Origin: Wolbachia endosymbiont of Litomosoides brasiliensis
GTDB taxonomy: Bacteria; Pseudomonadota; Alphaproteobacteria; Rickettsiales; Anaplasmataceae
Direction of reading: 5' to 3'
NCBI RefSeq assembly: GCF_013366805.1
Contig: NZ_WQMO01000006.1
Coordinates: forward strand, 1 to 53,405
DNA length: 53,405 nucleotides
The notes under the pieces are model-generated. The model saw only the letters and a program-made list of their open reading frames with translations, was not told the DNA's origin and searched no databases. A program made the position numbers and the translations under genes. Shown here one piece after another: positions 29,670-39,619 of the stretch (its first letter is position 1; each line of letters opens with the position of its first letter).

Positions 29670-31388
29670 ATGTCAGAAACAAGAAATCTAGTTTTGGCAG
29701 CTATCCTTTCCATATTGATTATGATATCTTGGCGCATTATTTACTATAACTTTCTCAATGCAGACCAAAATCACCCATCAATTGAAAATATTGAACACAT
29801 AGAGTCTTTTAACGATCTTGCTCCTATAATACATCAAAGCCGTTCCGAAATTATTGATTCTACTCGAGGACAAAGGATTAATTTGACCAATAATATGGTC
29901 AAGGGGTCAATTTCTTTAAAAGGTGCAAGGTTTGATGACTTGATTTTAACGAATTACCACTTAGAACCAGATCTTTCTTCCCCACAGGTAGTATTGCTGT
30001 CACCTGCAGAATCAAAAGATGTATATTTTGCAGAGTTTGGATGGCTTGATCCAAGTGGTAAGGTCAAAGTTCCAGATTCCAAGACGGTCTGGCAAGCAGA
30101 TAAAACTGAACTGACTAACCAAAAGGCAATCAATTTATTTTGGAATAATGAAAATGGTATTATGTTTAGGATGAGAGTTAGCCTTGATAATAACTACATG
30201 TTTAAAGTTGAGCAAGTTGTTGAAAATAACACAAAGGGTGATATAGTTTTGGTTCCTTATGGTAAGATTAACCGTAAACGTGATAGTATTAACGAGTCTT
30301 ATTGGATATCACATGAGGGAGTGCTAGGTGCATTTGATAATGAACTAGAAGAGTGGACATATAAAAATATTGCTAAGAAACATTTAATAAAAACAAGCAC
30401 AAGTGAAAAAAACTGGTTTGGTTTTGCTGATAAATACTGGCTTACAGCTATCATACCTGAAAGGTCTGACAAAACAAATGTAAGCATTAAACATACGAGT
30501 GCTAACGGTATTGATAAATTTCAAGTGGATTTTGCTAAACCTTACAAGAATATACTTTCTGGTACCAGTGCTTCTAATGTGAATTACTTTTTTGCTGGAG
30601 CAAAAAAGCTGAATTTGCTGGATTACTATAAAAGCACCCTCAACATACCTTTATTTGATAAAGCTGTAGATTTTGGCGTTCTTTACTTTATAACCAAGCC
30701 GGTGTTTTTACTGCTTGAATATTTTAACTTCGTTTTAAAGAATTTTGGCTTAGCAATATTGTTGCTGACTTTAGTAATTAAGCTTTTTATGCTTCCTTTA
30801 TCCAATAGATCACATATTTCAGTGTTTAAGATGAAAAGCTTGCAACCTGAGGTAGCTCGTATAAAAGAGTTATATAAAAATGATAGCTTAAAGCAACATA
30901 AAGAAACAATTGCATTGTTCAAAAGGAACAATGTGAACCCAATGTCAAGCATTCTTCCTATATTAATACAAATACCAGTATTTTTTGCTTTATACAAAGT
31001 ATTATTTGTTACTATAGAAATGAGACATGCTCCTTTTTATTTATGGATCAAGGATCTTTCAGCCCCTGATCCAACGAACATTTTTACGTTATTTGGGTTA
31101 TTTAATTATAACTTCCCTATTTCTATAGGTATCTTGCCTATAATTTTGGGTATTACCATAATAATTCAGCAGAAGATCAGCAAAAAAGATCAGACCAACA
31201 AAGATGATATTCAAGCAAGTGTTATGGAGTTTTTTCCTTACATTTCTATCTTCATTTTCTCTTCTTTTCCTGCAGGCTTGATAACATATTGGATATTTAG
31301 TAATGTTATAACTTTAATTCAGCAGTCATTGATAAAATTGTTTTTAACAAAAAGGGCGGAAATAAATGTTGAAAATACTAATAGTTAA
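29670..31388 (+). CDS. yidC: Membrane protein insertase YidC (Oxa1 family)
   Basis: The 572-residue inner-membrane protein inserts and folds membrane proteins with or without SecYEG. It has an N-terminal membrane anchor ([17 protein letters not shown]), a large periplasmic domain (about 55-345), then the conserved insertase core: a segment with [20 protein letters not shown], the cytoplasmic hairpin with [38 protein letters not shown], and a final [20 protein letters not shown] segment. This is the gram-negative long form. ribH overlaps its end by 23 bases. AAGGAGA lies 22 bases before the ATG, too far for an ideal ribosome binding site. Confidence 0.97.
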   Translation: MSETRNLVLAAILSILIMISWRIIYYNFLNADQNHPSIENIEHIESFNDLAPIIHQSRSEIIDSTRGQRINLTNNMVKGSISLKGARFDDLILTNYHLEPDLSSPQVVLLSPAESKDVYFAEFGWLDPSGKVKVPDSKTVWQADKTELTNQKAINLFWNNENGIMFRMRVSLDNNYMFKVEQVVENNTKGDIVLVPYGKINRKRDSINESYWISHEGVLGAFDNELEEWTYKNIAKKHLIKTSTSEKNWFGFADKYWLTAIIPERSDKTNVSIKHTSANGIDKFQVDFAKPYKNILSGTSASNVNYFFAGAKKLNLLDYYKSTLNIPLFDKAVDFGVLYFITKPVFLLLEYFNFVLKNFGLAILLLTLVIKLFMLPLSNRSHISVFKMKSLQPEVARIKELYKNDSLKQHKETIALFKRNNVNPMSSILPILIQIPVFFALYKVLFVTIEMRHAPFYLWIKDLSAPDPTNIFTLFGLFNYNFPISIGILPIILGITIIIQQKISKKDQTNKDDIQASVMEFFPYISIFIFSSFPAGLITYWIFSNVITLIQQSLIKLFLTKRAEINVENTNS

Positions 31389-31794
31389 TTCAATTTATTA
31401 TACTAAAATAGCAAACCTTTTGCTTGAAGGTGCAACAGATAAATTAAAAGGCAGCAATGTCAGTTACAATATAATTAAGGTTCCTGGTGCATTTGAAATA
31501 CCGGCAGCGATTCTTTTTGCAGTCAAGAGTAAGCGCGTTAATTATGATGGTTATTTAGCTCTCGGGTGTATAATTCGTGGTGAGACAGATCATTATCAAT
31601 ATGTTTGTAAAGGAGTGATCGAAGGCTTGAACGAAGTTGTTATGCATAACATAGTACCTCTTGGTATGGGTATAATCACCGCTGATAGTAAAGACAAAGC
31701 TCTAGTAAGGGCTGATAAAGGTAAAAAAAACATTGGTGGTCACGCAGCCTCGGCTGTTTTGCATATGGTGGATTTATATGATAGATTGAGATGA
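31366..31794 (+). CDS. ribH: 6,7-dimethyl-8-ribityllumazine synthase
   Basis: The 142-residue enzyme condenses the pyrimidine and butanone phosphate precursors to lumazine, the penultimate riboflavin step. The characteristic blocks are [11 protein letters not shown] (substrate binding), [12 protein letters not shown] with the catalytic His, and [13 protein letters not shown] near the C-terminus (usually GVLT.... in the family). It is slightly shorter than typical (about 150-160). It overlaps yidC by 23 bases and nusB by four, so the three genes form a tight unit. ribA lies elsewhere in this window. Confidence 0.96.
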   Translation: MLKILIVNSIYYTKIANLLLEGATDKLKGSNVSYNIIKVPGAFEIPAAILFAVKSKRVNYDGYLALGCIIRGETDHYQYVCKGVIEGLNEVVMHNIVPLGMGIITADSKDKALVRADKGKKNIGGHAASAVLHMVDLYDRLR

Positions 31795-32276
31795 TGGAGG
31801 AAGAACATGTGGAAAAAAAGTGGCGTACAAAAAGAAGTGCAGCGAGATTTCTTGCTGTGCAAGTTGCTTACTCAAATATTTTTATAGGTTACGACAAAAA
31901 CACTTTTGGCTTGGAAAGCTGTGAGCTTAGAAACTGTGTGAGTAAATTAGCAGATATTTTTGAATGCGAAGAATTTGATCATCAATTCTTAGAAAAACTG
32001 TTATATAAAGTTATAAGGAACAGTGAAGAATATGATAAAATAATAGAGTATTATTTACATCCAAGCTGGTCTCTTTCACGGTTAAATCTCATAAGCTTAT
32101 CTATTTTGCGTGCTGCAATATGTGAATTGGCCAATTGTGATACGCCAGCTCCAGTTGTTATCAATGAGTATACTAATATTGCATCTGATTTACTTGATAA
32201 ACTAAGTGAAATTGGTTTCATCAATGGGTTGTTGGATAAGGCAAAAGGTGCAGTTAAGCTAAGTGAAAATTCTTGA
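31791..32276 (+). CDS. nusB: Transcription antitermination factor NusB
   Basis: The 161-residue RNA-binding protein acts in antitermination at rRNA operons with NusE, NusA and NusG. The basic N-terminal block [17 protein letters not shown] and the C-terminal stretch [29 protein letters not shown] match the family. The ATG overlaps the ribH stop (ATGA). ribH-nusB adjacency is common in alphaproteobacteria. The length is normal. Confidence 0.93.
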   Translation: MMEEEHVEKKWRTKRSAARFLAVQVAYSNIFIGYDKNTFGLESCELRNCVSKLADIFECEEFDHQFLEKLLYKVIRNSEEYDKIIEYYLHPSWSLSRLNLISLSILRAAICELANCDTPAPVVINEYTNIASDLLDKLSEIGFINGLLDKAKGAVKLSENS

Positions 32277-32397
32277 TAGCGTGCTAGTACCTGAGCCACT
32301 AATAGCCAGAGGAGAAAAACTTAAATGGTAGAAGAATAGTCCAAAAGGTCTTTTATATTCTTTGAGATCTATGATAGACTGACATAGATTGTTGAAC

Positions 32398-32403
32398 TAT
32401 AAT
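32398..32403 (+). promoter_or_regulatory. Possible -10 element just before infA
   Basis: TATAAT at 32398-32403 ends only seven bases before the infA ATG at 32411. If it is active, transcription would begin at about the start codon, giving a leaderless message. No good -35 box with normal spacing is seen, so the call is weak. Confidence 0.3.
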
Positions 32404-32410
32404 GTAATAA

Positions 32411-32674
32411 ATGGTAAAAGACGAAAAATTGAAAACACTTTTTGAAGTGGAAGGAGCAGTAACTGCTTTATTACCCGCAGCAGAATTTAGAGTGAAGTTG
32501 AACAACGGACATGAGATCATTTGTCATGTATCGGGAAAAGTAAGAAGAAGTAAAGTGCGCATCGTTATTGGAGATAAAGTGTTAGTAGAGATGAGCATTT
32601 ACGATAGGAATGTGAAAAAGGGTAGGATAACCAGAAGGCTTAAAGGTATAGGTGATAGAACAATCTCTAAATAA
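32411..32674 (+). CDS. infA: Translation initiation factor IF-1
   Basis: The 87-residue protein has the OB-fold IF-1 pattern: [20 protein letters not shown], then [19 protein letters not shown] and [12 protein letters not shown], ending GRITRRLKG. It binds the ribosomal A site during initiation. A short C-terminal extension (IGDRTISK) overlaps the start of maf by 23 bases. The length is a little above the usual 72. Confidence 0.96.
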   Translation: MVKDEKLKTLFEVEGAVTALLPAAEFRVKLNNGHEIICHVSGKVRRSKVRIVIGDKVLVEMSIYDRNVKKGRITRRLKGIGDRTISK

Positions 32675-33248
32675 CCTTATTCTTGCTTCATCATCAGAAA
32701 GGCGTATAGCTTTACTAAAACAAATAAATGTTGAGCCAGGTTTAACTTTGCCAGCAGATATAGATGAAACTCCTTTAAAAAAGGAACTTCCAAAGGATTA
32801 TTCAATCCGCATGGCAAAAAGCAAAGCTGAGAAAATACAAAGTTCAAATCCAAGTTATTTTGTGCTCGGTGTTGATACAGTAGTTGCTTGTGGTAGAAGA
32901 ATCTTGCGCAAGGCCGAAGACATCGAGCAAGCAGAGAAATGTATTCGTTTGTTATCAGGACGAAGGCATAGGGTATATACCAGTGTGTGTTTATTAACTC
33001 CCGATCGATCCAGACAACATGTCAGAACTGTAGTTACAATAGTAAAATTTAAACGTCTGAGTGAACAAGAAATTAAGTACTATTTAGCATCAGAAGAATG
33101 GAAAAATAGGGCAGGGGGGTGCAATATGCAAGGCTTAGCTGGAATATTCGTATTGTTTCTACGTGGCTCCTATTCCTCTATTATAGGATTACCATTACAT
33201 GAAACCTATTGTTTGCTAAGTAATTACTTTAACCTCAATTTATATTGA
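32652..33248 (+). CDS. maf: Maf-like nucleoside triphosphate pyrophosphatase
   Basis: The 198-residue protein matches the Maf/YhdE family, which hydrolyses modified or canonical nucleoside triphosphates and is linked to division arrest when overproduced. It shows [16 protein letters not shown] (5-20), [17 protein letters not shown]-like [11 protein letters not shown], a [15 protein letters not shown] block and GCNMQGLAG near the C-terminus. The usual A(G)(S/A)Y.IQG is altered to [11 protein letters not shown]. The start is a GTG at 32652 inside infA. The 3' end overlaps the convergent hypothetical gene by nine bases. Confidence 0.93.
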   Translation: MIEQSLNNLILASSSERRIALLKQINVEPGLTLPADIDETPLKKELPKDYSIRMAKSKAEKIQSSNPSYFVLGVDTVVACGRRILRKAEDIEQAEKCIRLLSGRRHRVYTSVCLLTPDRSRQHVRTVVTIVKFKRLSEQEIKYYLASEEWKNRAGGCNMQGLAGIFVLFLRGSYSSIIGLPLHETYCLLSNYFNLNLY

Positions 33249-35240
33249 CATACTTTTACCTTTTTCTTGTCGTTTCTTAACATATTTAGTCCAAAGTAAT
33301 TCTCTGTTTTTATTGCCTAATGTGATTCTGTTTCGATCATAAATATCAGTGTATTCTGTTGAAGCACCTTCTACTATTTCTTCTATTACTCCAACTTTCA
33401 GTTGTGCCTTATCTTTTTCTAGCAATTTATATAGCTCTCTATTTTTAATAGTTGAACTAGTGTTAGCATTTTTTAGTTCTACCGCTTTTCTTATATCCGT
33501 AAAACTGTCTTTTAGCAATTCAGTTTCTAAGAATGGAAACTTTTGAGTTTCCTTATCCAACTTGCTGGCAAATTCTGTAAGTAGAGCGTTATTGCTTTTT
33601 TTAGCATTCATTAGACTCGTTTTTAACTGTTCAGGAACCTGAGAATTATAGTGGTTAGTATAAGTTGATGCTAAATAACCAGAATCACCTACATTTTTTG
33701 GCGAATAAGTAGAAAGTGGCTGTGCACTAGTGGCAGCTTCTGCCATTGTTTTCACGCCTGTTGAACTGTCTTTCAGCAGTACAGCTTCTATTGGGTATTT
33801 TTTAGTTTGTGGACTAACATAGCGTACCTTGGAGCTGATTTGTTTTAACCCATAATTCTTTTGACTTAGTCTTTGCTCAAGCTCCTTAAATAAGGTTAGG
33901 TTATTTACATTATTTCCATTAATGCTAACTGAAGATAGAGGCTTGTCAATAGAGATGCTTCCTTCAGCAACTTGTTGCGCTGTTTTTTCTGATTCTTTAT
34001 CTAGTTTTTTCAACACTTTTTCTAGCTCATCTATCATTTGATCAGATGGATTAGTAGATTGAATACTTTTCGATTCTTTACCAACTGATTTACTTGGTAC
34101 TGTGATAGGTTTGTCACCATCGTCAGAAAATGCACTAGGTTGTATACCTTTTGCGTCTAAATCATCTTTGCTACCAAATTGTAGTCTAGAGTATGACTGA
34201 TCTTGTTGCTGAGTTTCGGGTTGTTGCTGATTATCAAGTATTTGCTCATTCTTATGCAAATCATCTGGTCTTTGGCTTCTAGGTAAAGTATACCCAAATG
34301 TAAGGGTATTTCCTTTAGCAGGCGCATGAGAATTTGTAGTACTGGTCATTGCATTCTGAGACCCAACCTCTCGATTTATATCAGTAACTTGAATGCTTCT
34401 ATTAACAATTTTTGTTGCAGTTTTAAATGACGTATTAATTTCATTCTCTCTTGTTTTCCTAAATTCTATCTCATGTAAGAATAAACCACCTATTTTTACA
34501 GCCCAATTTGCTTTTGACGAATCTTTTAATTGCTCTTGGGTCATATTACCTTCAATAAATTTTATGCCGTTGGCATCAATATTAATCTTGATAGTACACT
34601 TTTTCCCTTCCTTATCATACCAATTCAAAGTCATTTCATATAAACCATCGATTACGACATAATGCCTTACTTTTCTCTTATCTTTTCCTTCTCCTTCCTC
34701 AGTAACAAAACCATGCATTTCACTCTTTCCATTACTGTGCAACGTTGAAAACCCAGAAATCCCATTCTTCTGACAAAAACCACTATTTAAAAATTCGCTT
34801 ATTTTAAACTCTTTCTTATTGTCTCCCAGCGTAATACTTGCGTGGTTACCGTATATTGAAACTCCTTTAACGATGCCTTTAACATCATCATCAATAATAT
34901 ATCTACTTAACACTCTTTCTGCTTCTTTTTCAAGTTCTTGCTGAGCTCTTTCCATCTTGTTGAACTCTTCTTGCAGAACTTCATATACTTCATCTTTGTT
35001 CCAATTGGCACCACGTTCTATTAAAGACTTTGCTATATTAAAACTAACCCTAGCATTATGAATAGGATCACATTCCCTTTTTACTTTATCAAATAAAGGA
35101 AAAAATTCTTGCTGTATATTTTCAATGTTTATATTCTTCCTCACTAATAACCCTCCGCTTTTTACTTCAGCTAGTATAGTTATTACAGGAATTAATTGAA
35201 TTTTTGTTAAAAGAGGTTGTATTGCAGATGTTATAGCCAT
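33240..35240 (-). CDS. Large hypothetical protein, candidate secreted effector
   Basis: The 666-codon frame is not recognised. Visible features: a helical N-terminal region with coiled-coil character (about 80-110, EEFNKMERAQQELEKEAER), a beta-rich domain (about 115-265), then a long low-complexity, Gln/Ser/Lys-rich, probably disordered stretch (about 290-430), and a second helical region to the end. There are no transmembrane segments. The ATG at 35240 lies 12 bases from an IS end and lacks a ribosome binding site. A GTG at 35144 (VRKNINIE) has GGAGGG seven bases upstream and may be the true start (634 aa). The domain style (soluble, modular, disordered, no known enzyme fold) is seen in type IV effectors, but that is inference. 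Confidence 0.8.
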   Translation of the reverse strand: MAITSAIQPLLTKIQLIPVITILAEVKSGGLLVRKNINIENIQQEFFPLFDKVKRECDPIHNARVSFNIAKSLIERGANWNKDEVYEVLQEEFNKMERAQQELEKEAERVLSRYIIDDDVKGIVKGVSIYGNHASITLGDNKKEFKISEFLNSGFCQKNGISGFSTLHSNGKSEMHGFVTEEGEGKDKRKVRHYVVIDGLYEMTLNWYDKEGKKCTIKINIDANGIKFIEGNMTQEQLKDSSKANWAVKIGGLFLHEIEFRKTRENEINTSFKTATKIVNRSIQVTDINREVGSQNAMTSTTNSHAPAKGNTLTFGYTLPRSQRPDDLHKNEQILDNQQQPETQQQDQSYSRLQFGSKDDLDAKGIQPSAFSDDGDKPITVPSKSVGKESKSIQSTNPSDQMIDELEKVLKKLDKESEKTAQQVAEGSISIDKPLSSVSINGNNVNNLTLFKELEQRLSQKNYGLKQISSKVRYVSPQTKKYPIEAVLLKDSSTGVKTMAEAATSAQPLSTYSPKNVGDSGYLASTYTNHYNSQVPEQLKTSLMNAKKSNNALLTEFASKLDKETQKFPFLETELLKDSFTDIRKAVELKNANTSSTIKNRELYKLLEKDKAQLKVGVIEEIVEGASTEYTDIYDRNRITLGNKNRELLWTKYVKKRQEKGKSMSI

Positions 35241-35251
35241 GGACTATCTTA

Positions 35252-36096
35252 TACTGATTCTCATTGTGGTGGGTTAAATAAGTGACATTACAGAGTTGTT
35301 TAATTGCAGAGTGAGAAAGAGAAGTAATAAATTTGTACAAAGCATTCTCATTCAGTGCAAATAAGATAGAACTCTCTCCATTTTCAGGGTTAACTACACT
35401 GTAGAGGTAAAAATTTTGTCTACCTAATTTTACTTCAACCCATGTCCTAATGCCCTTTAAGGCACTTGTATCCAACTTTCGAATGTGTGCCAGACCGCGA
35501 TTCATCAAAGATGAATAACTTTTGTTCTGGATGCTATCAATAATCTCATTAAGTTTTTTAAAATTCTTCCTGTCTACCTTTATCTTGTTCATTGTGAGTT
35601 GGTCTTGGCGTAGTATATGAAAACTTCGTTTTTTGCATATTACGGTGTACTTAAACTTGTTGACATTCAAGCCAAATTTTTCCTGGATTGTTATTCTCAT
35701 TTCTTTGATGGGTAATATTTAAGGTTTTCTTGTATACATACTTTGGCTTATTCAAATTAGCTATGACTTAATCTAGTTTTTCTACGACGTTGAAGGGGAA
35801 CAACAATTTTTCTTTTCTTCCAAATTTTAGTGCTTTATCCATGTAGTTAATGCTATTTTTGAAATGCGACATATTTTTACTACGGCTATTATACTGTGCT
35901 TTTTTGCTGCAATTACAGCATTTATTTTTTTTGTAACATGTGTGTTATTTCGCACTTTTTTAGCATTTCTTTTGCTAATTATATAACTTTTTATCCAATA
36001 ATTTTGATTTCAATACCATTTAAATCACTATTTAACTCGCTTCGGTACGGCTTTTTCTCTACTATTGTCTATCTGTTCCTTGTACAGTGAGAATTA
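35252..36096 (-). mobile_element. IS630-type copy with internal deletion, upstream of hypothetical gene
   Basis: The right end is near 35252 (gattctcattgtggtggg) and the left end (cagtgagaattagtgtta) near 36096. An open 177-codon frame at 35167-35700 contains VEVKLGRQNFYLYS then ESSILFALNEN joined directly to ALYKFITSLSHSAIKQLC, so the catalytic centre is deleted. Beyond 35700 the N-terminal part is frameshifted. The 177-codon frame runs past the IS end into the neighbouring gene and is not a gene of its own. Confidence 0.85.
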
Positions 36097-36159
36097 GTGT
36101 TAGAACCTGTACATGATCTCATAATCAGTGACAAGTGGCGGAATGACGATTTTTGTTTA

Positions 36160-36445
36160 GCCGCAAACATTTAAGAAATTTACTTGATAAAAAAAACAAG
36201 CGCTGTGATAATGCTAACGCTTAGTTTAAGCGCGATTTGGCTGCACATAGGAAAATTTTAAGAGACATGCGGCCACCATGATTTAATGTAATCTGCTAAA
36301 AAGTCTCTTAAATTTTTTACTGAATTTTGTTATTGAACCTGTGCAGATCAAAAACAAGCTGTGAGTCAAAAATACCCTTGCCGCTGCGGTAATGGGGTTG
36401 TTGAAATTTGTCAAGTAGATTTTTTTGCATTTCTATGAGAAGTCT
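36160..36445. repeat. Dispersed intergenic repeat, copy C
   Basis: This shares blocks with copies at 6330-6560 and 24495-24800: aagaaatttac, a cctgtgcag block, gccgctgcggtaatgg, and gtcaagtagatttttttgcatttctatgag. It contains a perfect ten-base inverted repeat, listed separately. No gene is visible in the interval 36097-36507. At its left edge (about 36110-36150, tgatctcataatcagtgac, aagtggcggaatgacg) is a second Wolbachia repeat type. Confidence 0.5.
36257..36318 (+). other. Hairpin followed by T run inside dispersed repeat
   Basis: TTTAAGAGAC (36257-36266) and GTCTCTTAAA (36303-36312) are perfect inverted repeats around a 36-base loop, followed by TTTTTT. Flanking A and T runs extend the stem with one bulge. 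The shape is that of an intrinsic terminator or of the end of a small structured RNA. No gene immediately upstream on the plus strand needs a terminator. Confidence 0.45.
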
Positions 36446-36507
36446 ATTGTTTTATTACTTAGCATAGAGAGCAACAAAAACGGCAAATAATCTAAAAATA
36501 TAGCAAT

Positions 36508-38268
36508 CTATTTTTGAATAAACTCCATTTGCATTTCTCGTATATTACTTTCTATTTGCTCTATTTGTTCTATTAGTCTTTTCTCTAAGTCAAAATCACC
36601 TCCTAACCTTGCTTCGATTCTTTCTTTTTGTAATGCATTTAATTCTTTCTGTAATATTATGTTATTCCATACAATTTTCGCAGATTTTTTATCGTTCAAT
36701 TGACTATTTAGTACGCTAGTCTTTTCAAGTATAAACTTTATGGTTACATCAATGTTAAACTGTTCTAGCTCTTGTAATAGAACCTCTTTGTTGAGCTCAC
36801 TTCCACTATTTGCTGCATTAATTATATGCTGTTGCAATCTCTTTGTTTTCGCATTAGTAAATTCAAAGTGGGAAAATTGCTCAAAATATATAGGGTAGTT
36901 CAAGATTTCAGGAAATTCTAGGGTTATACGTAGAATTATGGCTTGATTTTGTTCTGCTTCAATTAGCTCTGGAGATTTATTATAAAGATATTCATTTTTT
37001 CTTACTCTTGTTTTATTATTAAAAATCTGCTTTTTAAAGTTATTTCTTAGCTCACTAGCCTTAGTGTAAAAGTAATCTCTATAATACCTTCTAATACTGC
37101 TGTTACTGATGGCATTGACATATTGCGTGAACTTGTGCTCAAGAGTTGAATATTTTTCTGGGACAAGTTTCTCATAGTTTTGCAAATTGCTATCGATTAT
37201 GTGATGCCATAAATATTCAGAATGAAGTTTTGTTGAATGGTCGAACGCAGAGAGTATGCTTTCTTTCTTATATTTCAGCTCATTACATACATCGTATGGA
37301 TCTTTATCAGTTGGCAAAGTCACAAACTTTAACGTATATCCAAGCTCTAATATTGGCAGAGCAAGTTTCGCAACTCTGATTGCAGCATTGCGTCCAGCAC
37401 TATCACCATCCATACAGATGGAAATTTCTTTGGCAAATCTCCATAGATTTTTTATTTGTTCTGCAGAAATTATAGTACCTAATGGAGCAACTGTATTGCT
37501 AATTCCTGTTTGATGCAGTGCTATCACATCCATATATCCCTCAACAACAAATACATGCTGTTTTTTACGTATTTCACTTAAAGCAAAGTTTAACCCATAT
37601 AGGTTTTCCCTTTTCTTAAATAACTGGCTCTCTGGGCTGTTTAAATATTTTGGCTGTTGTTTGGAACTCAGCGCGCGTCCTCCGAAACCGATAACTTTTC
37701 CTGCGATGTTGCATATAGGAAATATCAGACGATTGCAAAAATAATCACGAGAATTCTTATTTATTAATCCAACATCAATTAGAATTTCGTCCTTAATATC
37801 TAAGGAGTTTAAATATTCTTTCAAACCAGAACTTGGTGCATAACCTACCTTAAATTTATCTATGATTTCAGGCGAAATCTTGCGTTGCTTTAGATAAACT
37901 ATAACTCCTTGATTTTTTTGTGCAAACCAACTTGCAGCTAAATTTAGCGTTGAAAGCAGTTTGCCGTTCTTTTTAGTGACATTAAGATTTTTAGGTAACT
38001 CAACGCCTACAACTGATGCCAGCCTTTCCAATGCTTCTTTAAAACTCAGTCCCTCAGTTTGTGAAATGAAGTTGAACATGTCACCATGAGCCGAACAACC
38101 AAAGCAGTGATACGATCCTTTAGTATTACTCACCAAAAAAGACGGTGTTTTTTCGTTATGAAATGGACAGAGTCCAACAAAACTATCTCCTCTTTTTGTT
38201 AGCCTGACTTTCTTGGCTACTATATCGGATAATAATAATCTTGATTTTATACTATCTATATAGTCCAT
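36508..38268 (-). CDS. dnaG: DNA primase DnaG
   Basis: The 586-residue enzyme makes RNA primers for replication. The CHC2 zinc ribbon has CPFH (34-37) and CFGC (55-58). The RNA polymerase/TOPRIM core shows a FGGRAL block (195-200), VEGYMD (242-247) and DGDSAGRNAA (287-296) with the metal-binding acidic residues. The C-terminal helicase-interaction domain (about 430-586) is helical and divergent. The length is normal. The gene is divergent from rpiB-ubiG across 124 bases, which must hold both promoters. Confidence 0.97.
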   Translation of the reverse strand: MDYIDSIKSRLLLSDIVAKKVRLTKRGDSFVGLCPFHNEKTPSFLVSNTKGSYHCFGCSAHGDMFNFISQTEGLSFKEALERLASVVGVELPKNLNVTKKNGKLLSTLNLAASWFAQKNQGVIVYLKQRKISPEIIDKFKVGYAPSSGLKEYLNSLDIKDEILIDVGLINKNSRDYFCNRLIFPICNIAGKVIGFGGRALSSKQQPKYLNSPESQLFKKRENLYGLNFALSEIRKKQHVFVVEGYMDVIALHQTGISNTVAPLGTIISAEQIKNLWRFAKEISICMDGDSAGRNAAIRVAKLALPILELGYTLKFVTLPTDKDPYDVCNELKYKKESILSAFDHSTKLHSEYLWHHIIDSNLQNYEKLVPEKYSTLEHKFTQYVNAISNSSIRRYYRDYFYTKASELRNNFKKQIFNNKTRVRKNEYLYNKSPELIEAEQNQAIILRITLEFPEILNYPIYFEQFSHFEFTNAKTKRLQQHIINAANSGSELNKEVLLQELEQFNIDVTIKFILEKTSVLNSQLNDKKSAKIVWNNIILQKELNALQKERIEARLGGDFDLEKRLIEQIEQIESNIREMQMEFIQK

Positions 38269-38392
38269 CTTATTGAATTAGTAGTAGGACAAAAATTATA
38301 CAGAATTTATTCATATTTGGCTCAAAATTTATTTTAAGTTTCAGAGTTTTAAAAATATTAGGAGCATTAGATGGCTTGACAGAAAACTTAAA

Positions 38393-39619
38393 ATGAATTA
38401 CCCATATGAGATGTCTTTAAGCCATGCAAGATTAGTTTCTTATATGTTAGATATAGTATCAATTGCTTCAGACCATGCTGGTTATGAATTAAAATCAGAA
38501 ATAAAGCCTTACCTGGAAACTCTGGGTTATAAAGTGCTAGACCGTGGCTGCGCTGCTGAGCAAAAGTGTGTAGATTATCCGGATTATGCTGTTAAAATTG
38601 TAGAAGATATAGCAAACAAAAAAGCGGATTATGGAATATTAATCTGCGGTACAGGTCTAGGTATGAGTATCGTAGCAAATCGCTTTAAAGGAATACATGC
38701 TGTTTTATGTAATAGTGTTGAAATCACAAGATTAGCTAGAGAACATGGTAATGCAAATGTGTTGTGTCTTGGCGCAAGATTTACTGCTAGTGGATTAGCA
38801 AAAGATATAGTCAAAAAATTCCTTGAAACGGAATTTTCAAAAGAAAGTAGACATAAAAAACGTCTTGATAAACTCAGCAATATAGTCTCTTCTAGTAAGA
38901 AAAAAAAAACACAAACTTATAACGAAAATGAGGTATCAAAATTTGCTAAAATGGCAGGTGAATGGTGGAATGAAAATGGCAAATTCAAGCCATTACATAT
39001 GATGAATCCTGTGAGAGTGCTTTACATTATCAAGAAGATAAAAGAGTTAAAGAAATGTGATCTAAAAGAATTATCATTGCTTGATGTTGGGTGTGGTGGT
39101 GGTATTTTATCAGAATCGATGGCACGTGTTGGTATTAACGTTCTAGGAATAGATGTATGTGAAGAAAACATAAAAGTGGCACAATCACATGCAAAAAAAG
39201 TAGGGTTAGATATAGAATACATACACGCCGGTATTGAAGAGCTAAGCAATAACAAAAAGTATGATGTGGTTTTGTTGATGGAGGTAGTTGAGCACGTGGA
39301 TAATTTAGAATTTTTTATGAAAAAAGCAATAGGATTATTGAAACCAGAGGGACTGGTATTTATATCAACTATAAATAGAACTATTAAATCCTTCTGTCTT
39401 GCAATAATTGGTGTGGAGTACATATTAAACTTGCTGCCGAAAGGTACACATAATTGGAATAAGTTTCTCAAGCCATCAGAGATTGCAAATCACCTAAGAG
39501 AAGGCAATGTAACACTACAGGACATGGCTGGTATGGAATATAACGTAATAAAGAGTGAGTGGAATTTAACTAAAGGTGTGGATGTTAACTATATACTTTG
39601 TGGTGTAATGAGTAGTTAG
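38393..39619 (+). CDS. Fused ribose-5-phosphate isomerase B and ubiquinone methyltransferase UbiG
   Basis: One 408-codon frame holds two enzymes. Residues about 18-160 match RpiB (pentose phosphate pathway): SDHAG (26-30), Cys85 in ICGTGLGMSI, and NVLCLGAR. Residues about 180-408 match UbiG (two O-methylations in ubiquinone synthesis): FAKMAGEWWNENGKFKPLH and the SAM motif LDVGCGGG (230-237), then EVVEHV and FISTINRT. Between them is SSSKKKKTQ, encoded by a run of ten A at about 38900-38909. No start codon lies between the linker and the UbiG domain, so a separate UbiG would need another mechanism. The internal ATG at 38444 (MLDIVSIASDHAG) is a plausible alternative start. The fusion appears genuine in this sequence, but a homopolymer error cannot be excluded. 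Confidence 0.9.
   Translation: MNYPYEMSLSHARLVSYMLDIVSIASDHAGYELKSEIKPYLETLGYKVLDRGCAAEQKCVDYPDYAVKIVEDIANKKADYGILICGTGLGMSIVANRFKGIHAVLCNSVEITRLAREHGNANVLCLGARFTASGLAKDIVKKFLETEFSKESRHKKRLDKLSNIVSSSKKKKTQTYNENEVSKFAKMAGEWWNENGKFKPLHMMNPVRVLYIIKKIKELKKCDLKELSLLDVGCGGGILSESMARVGINVLGIDVCEENIKVAQSHAKKVGLDIEYIHAGIEELSNNKKYDVVLLMEVVEHVDNLEFFMKKAIGLLKPEGLVFISTINRTIKSFCLAIIGVEYILNLLPKGTHNWNKFLKPSEIANHLREGNVTLQDMAGMEYNVIKSEWNLTKGVDVNYILCGVMSS

Noticed and set aside
35167-35700. A 177-codon minus-strand frame
   Set aside because: It is an internally deleted transposase piece that runs past the IS end, not a separate gene.
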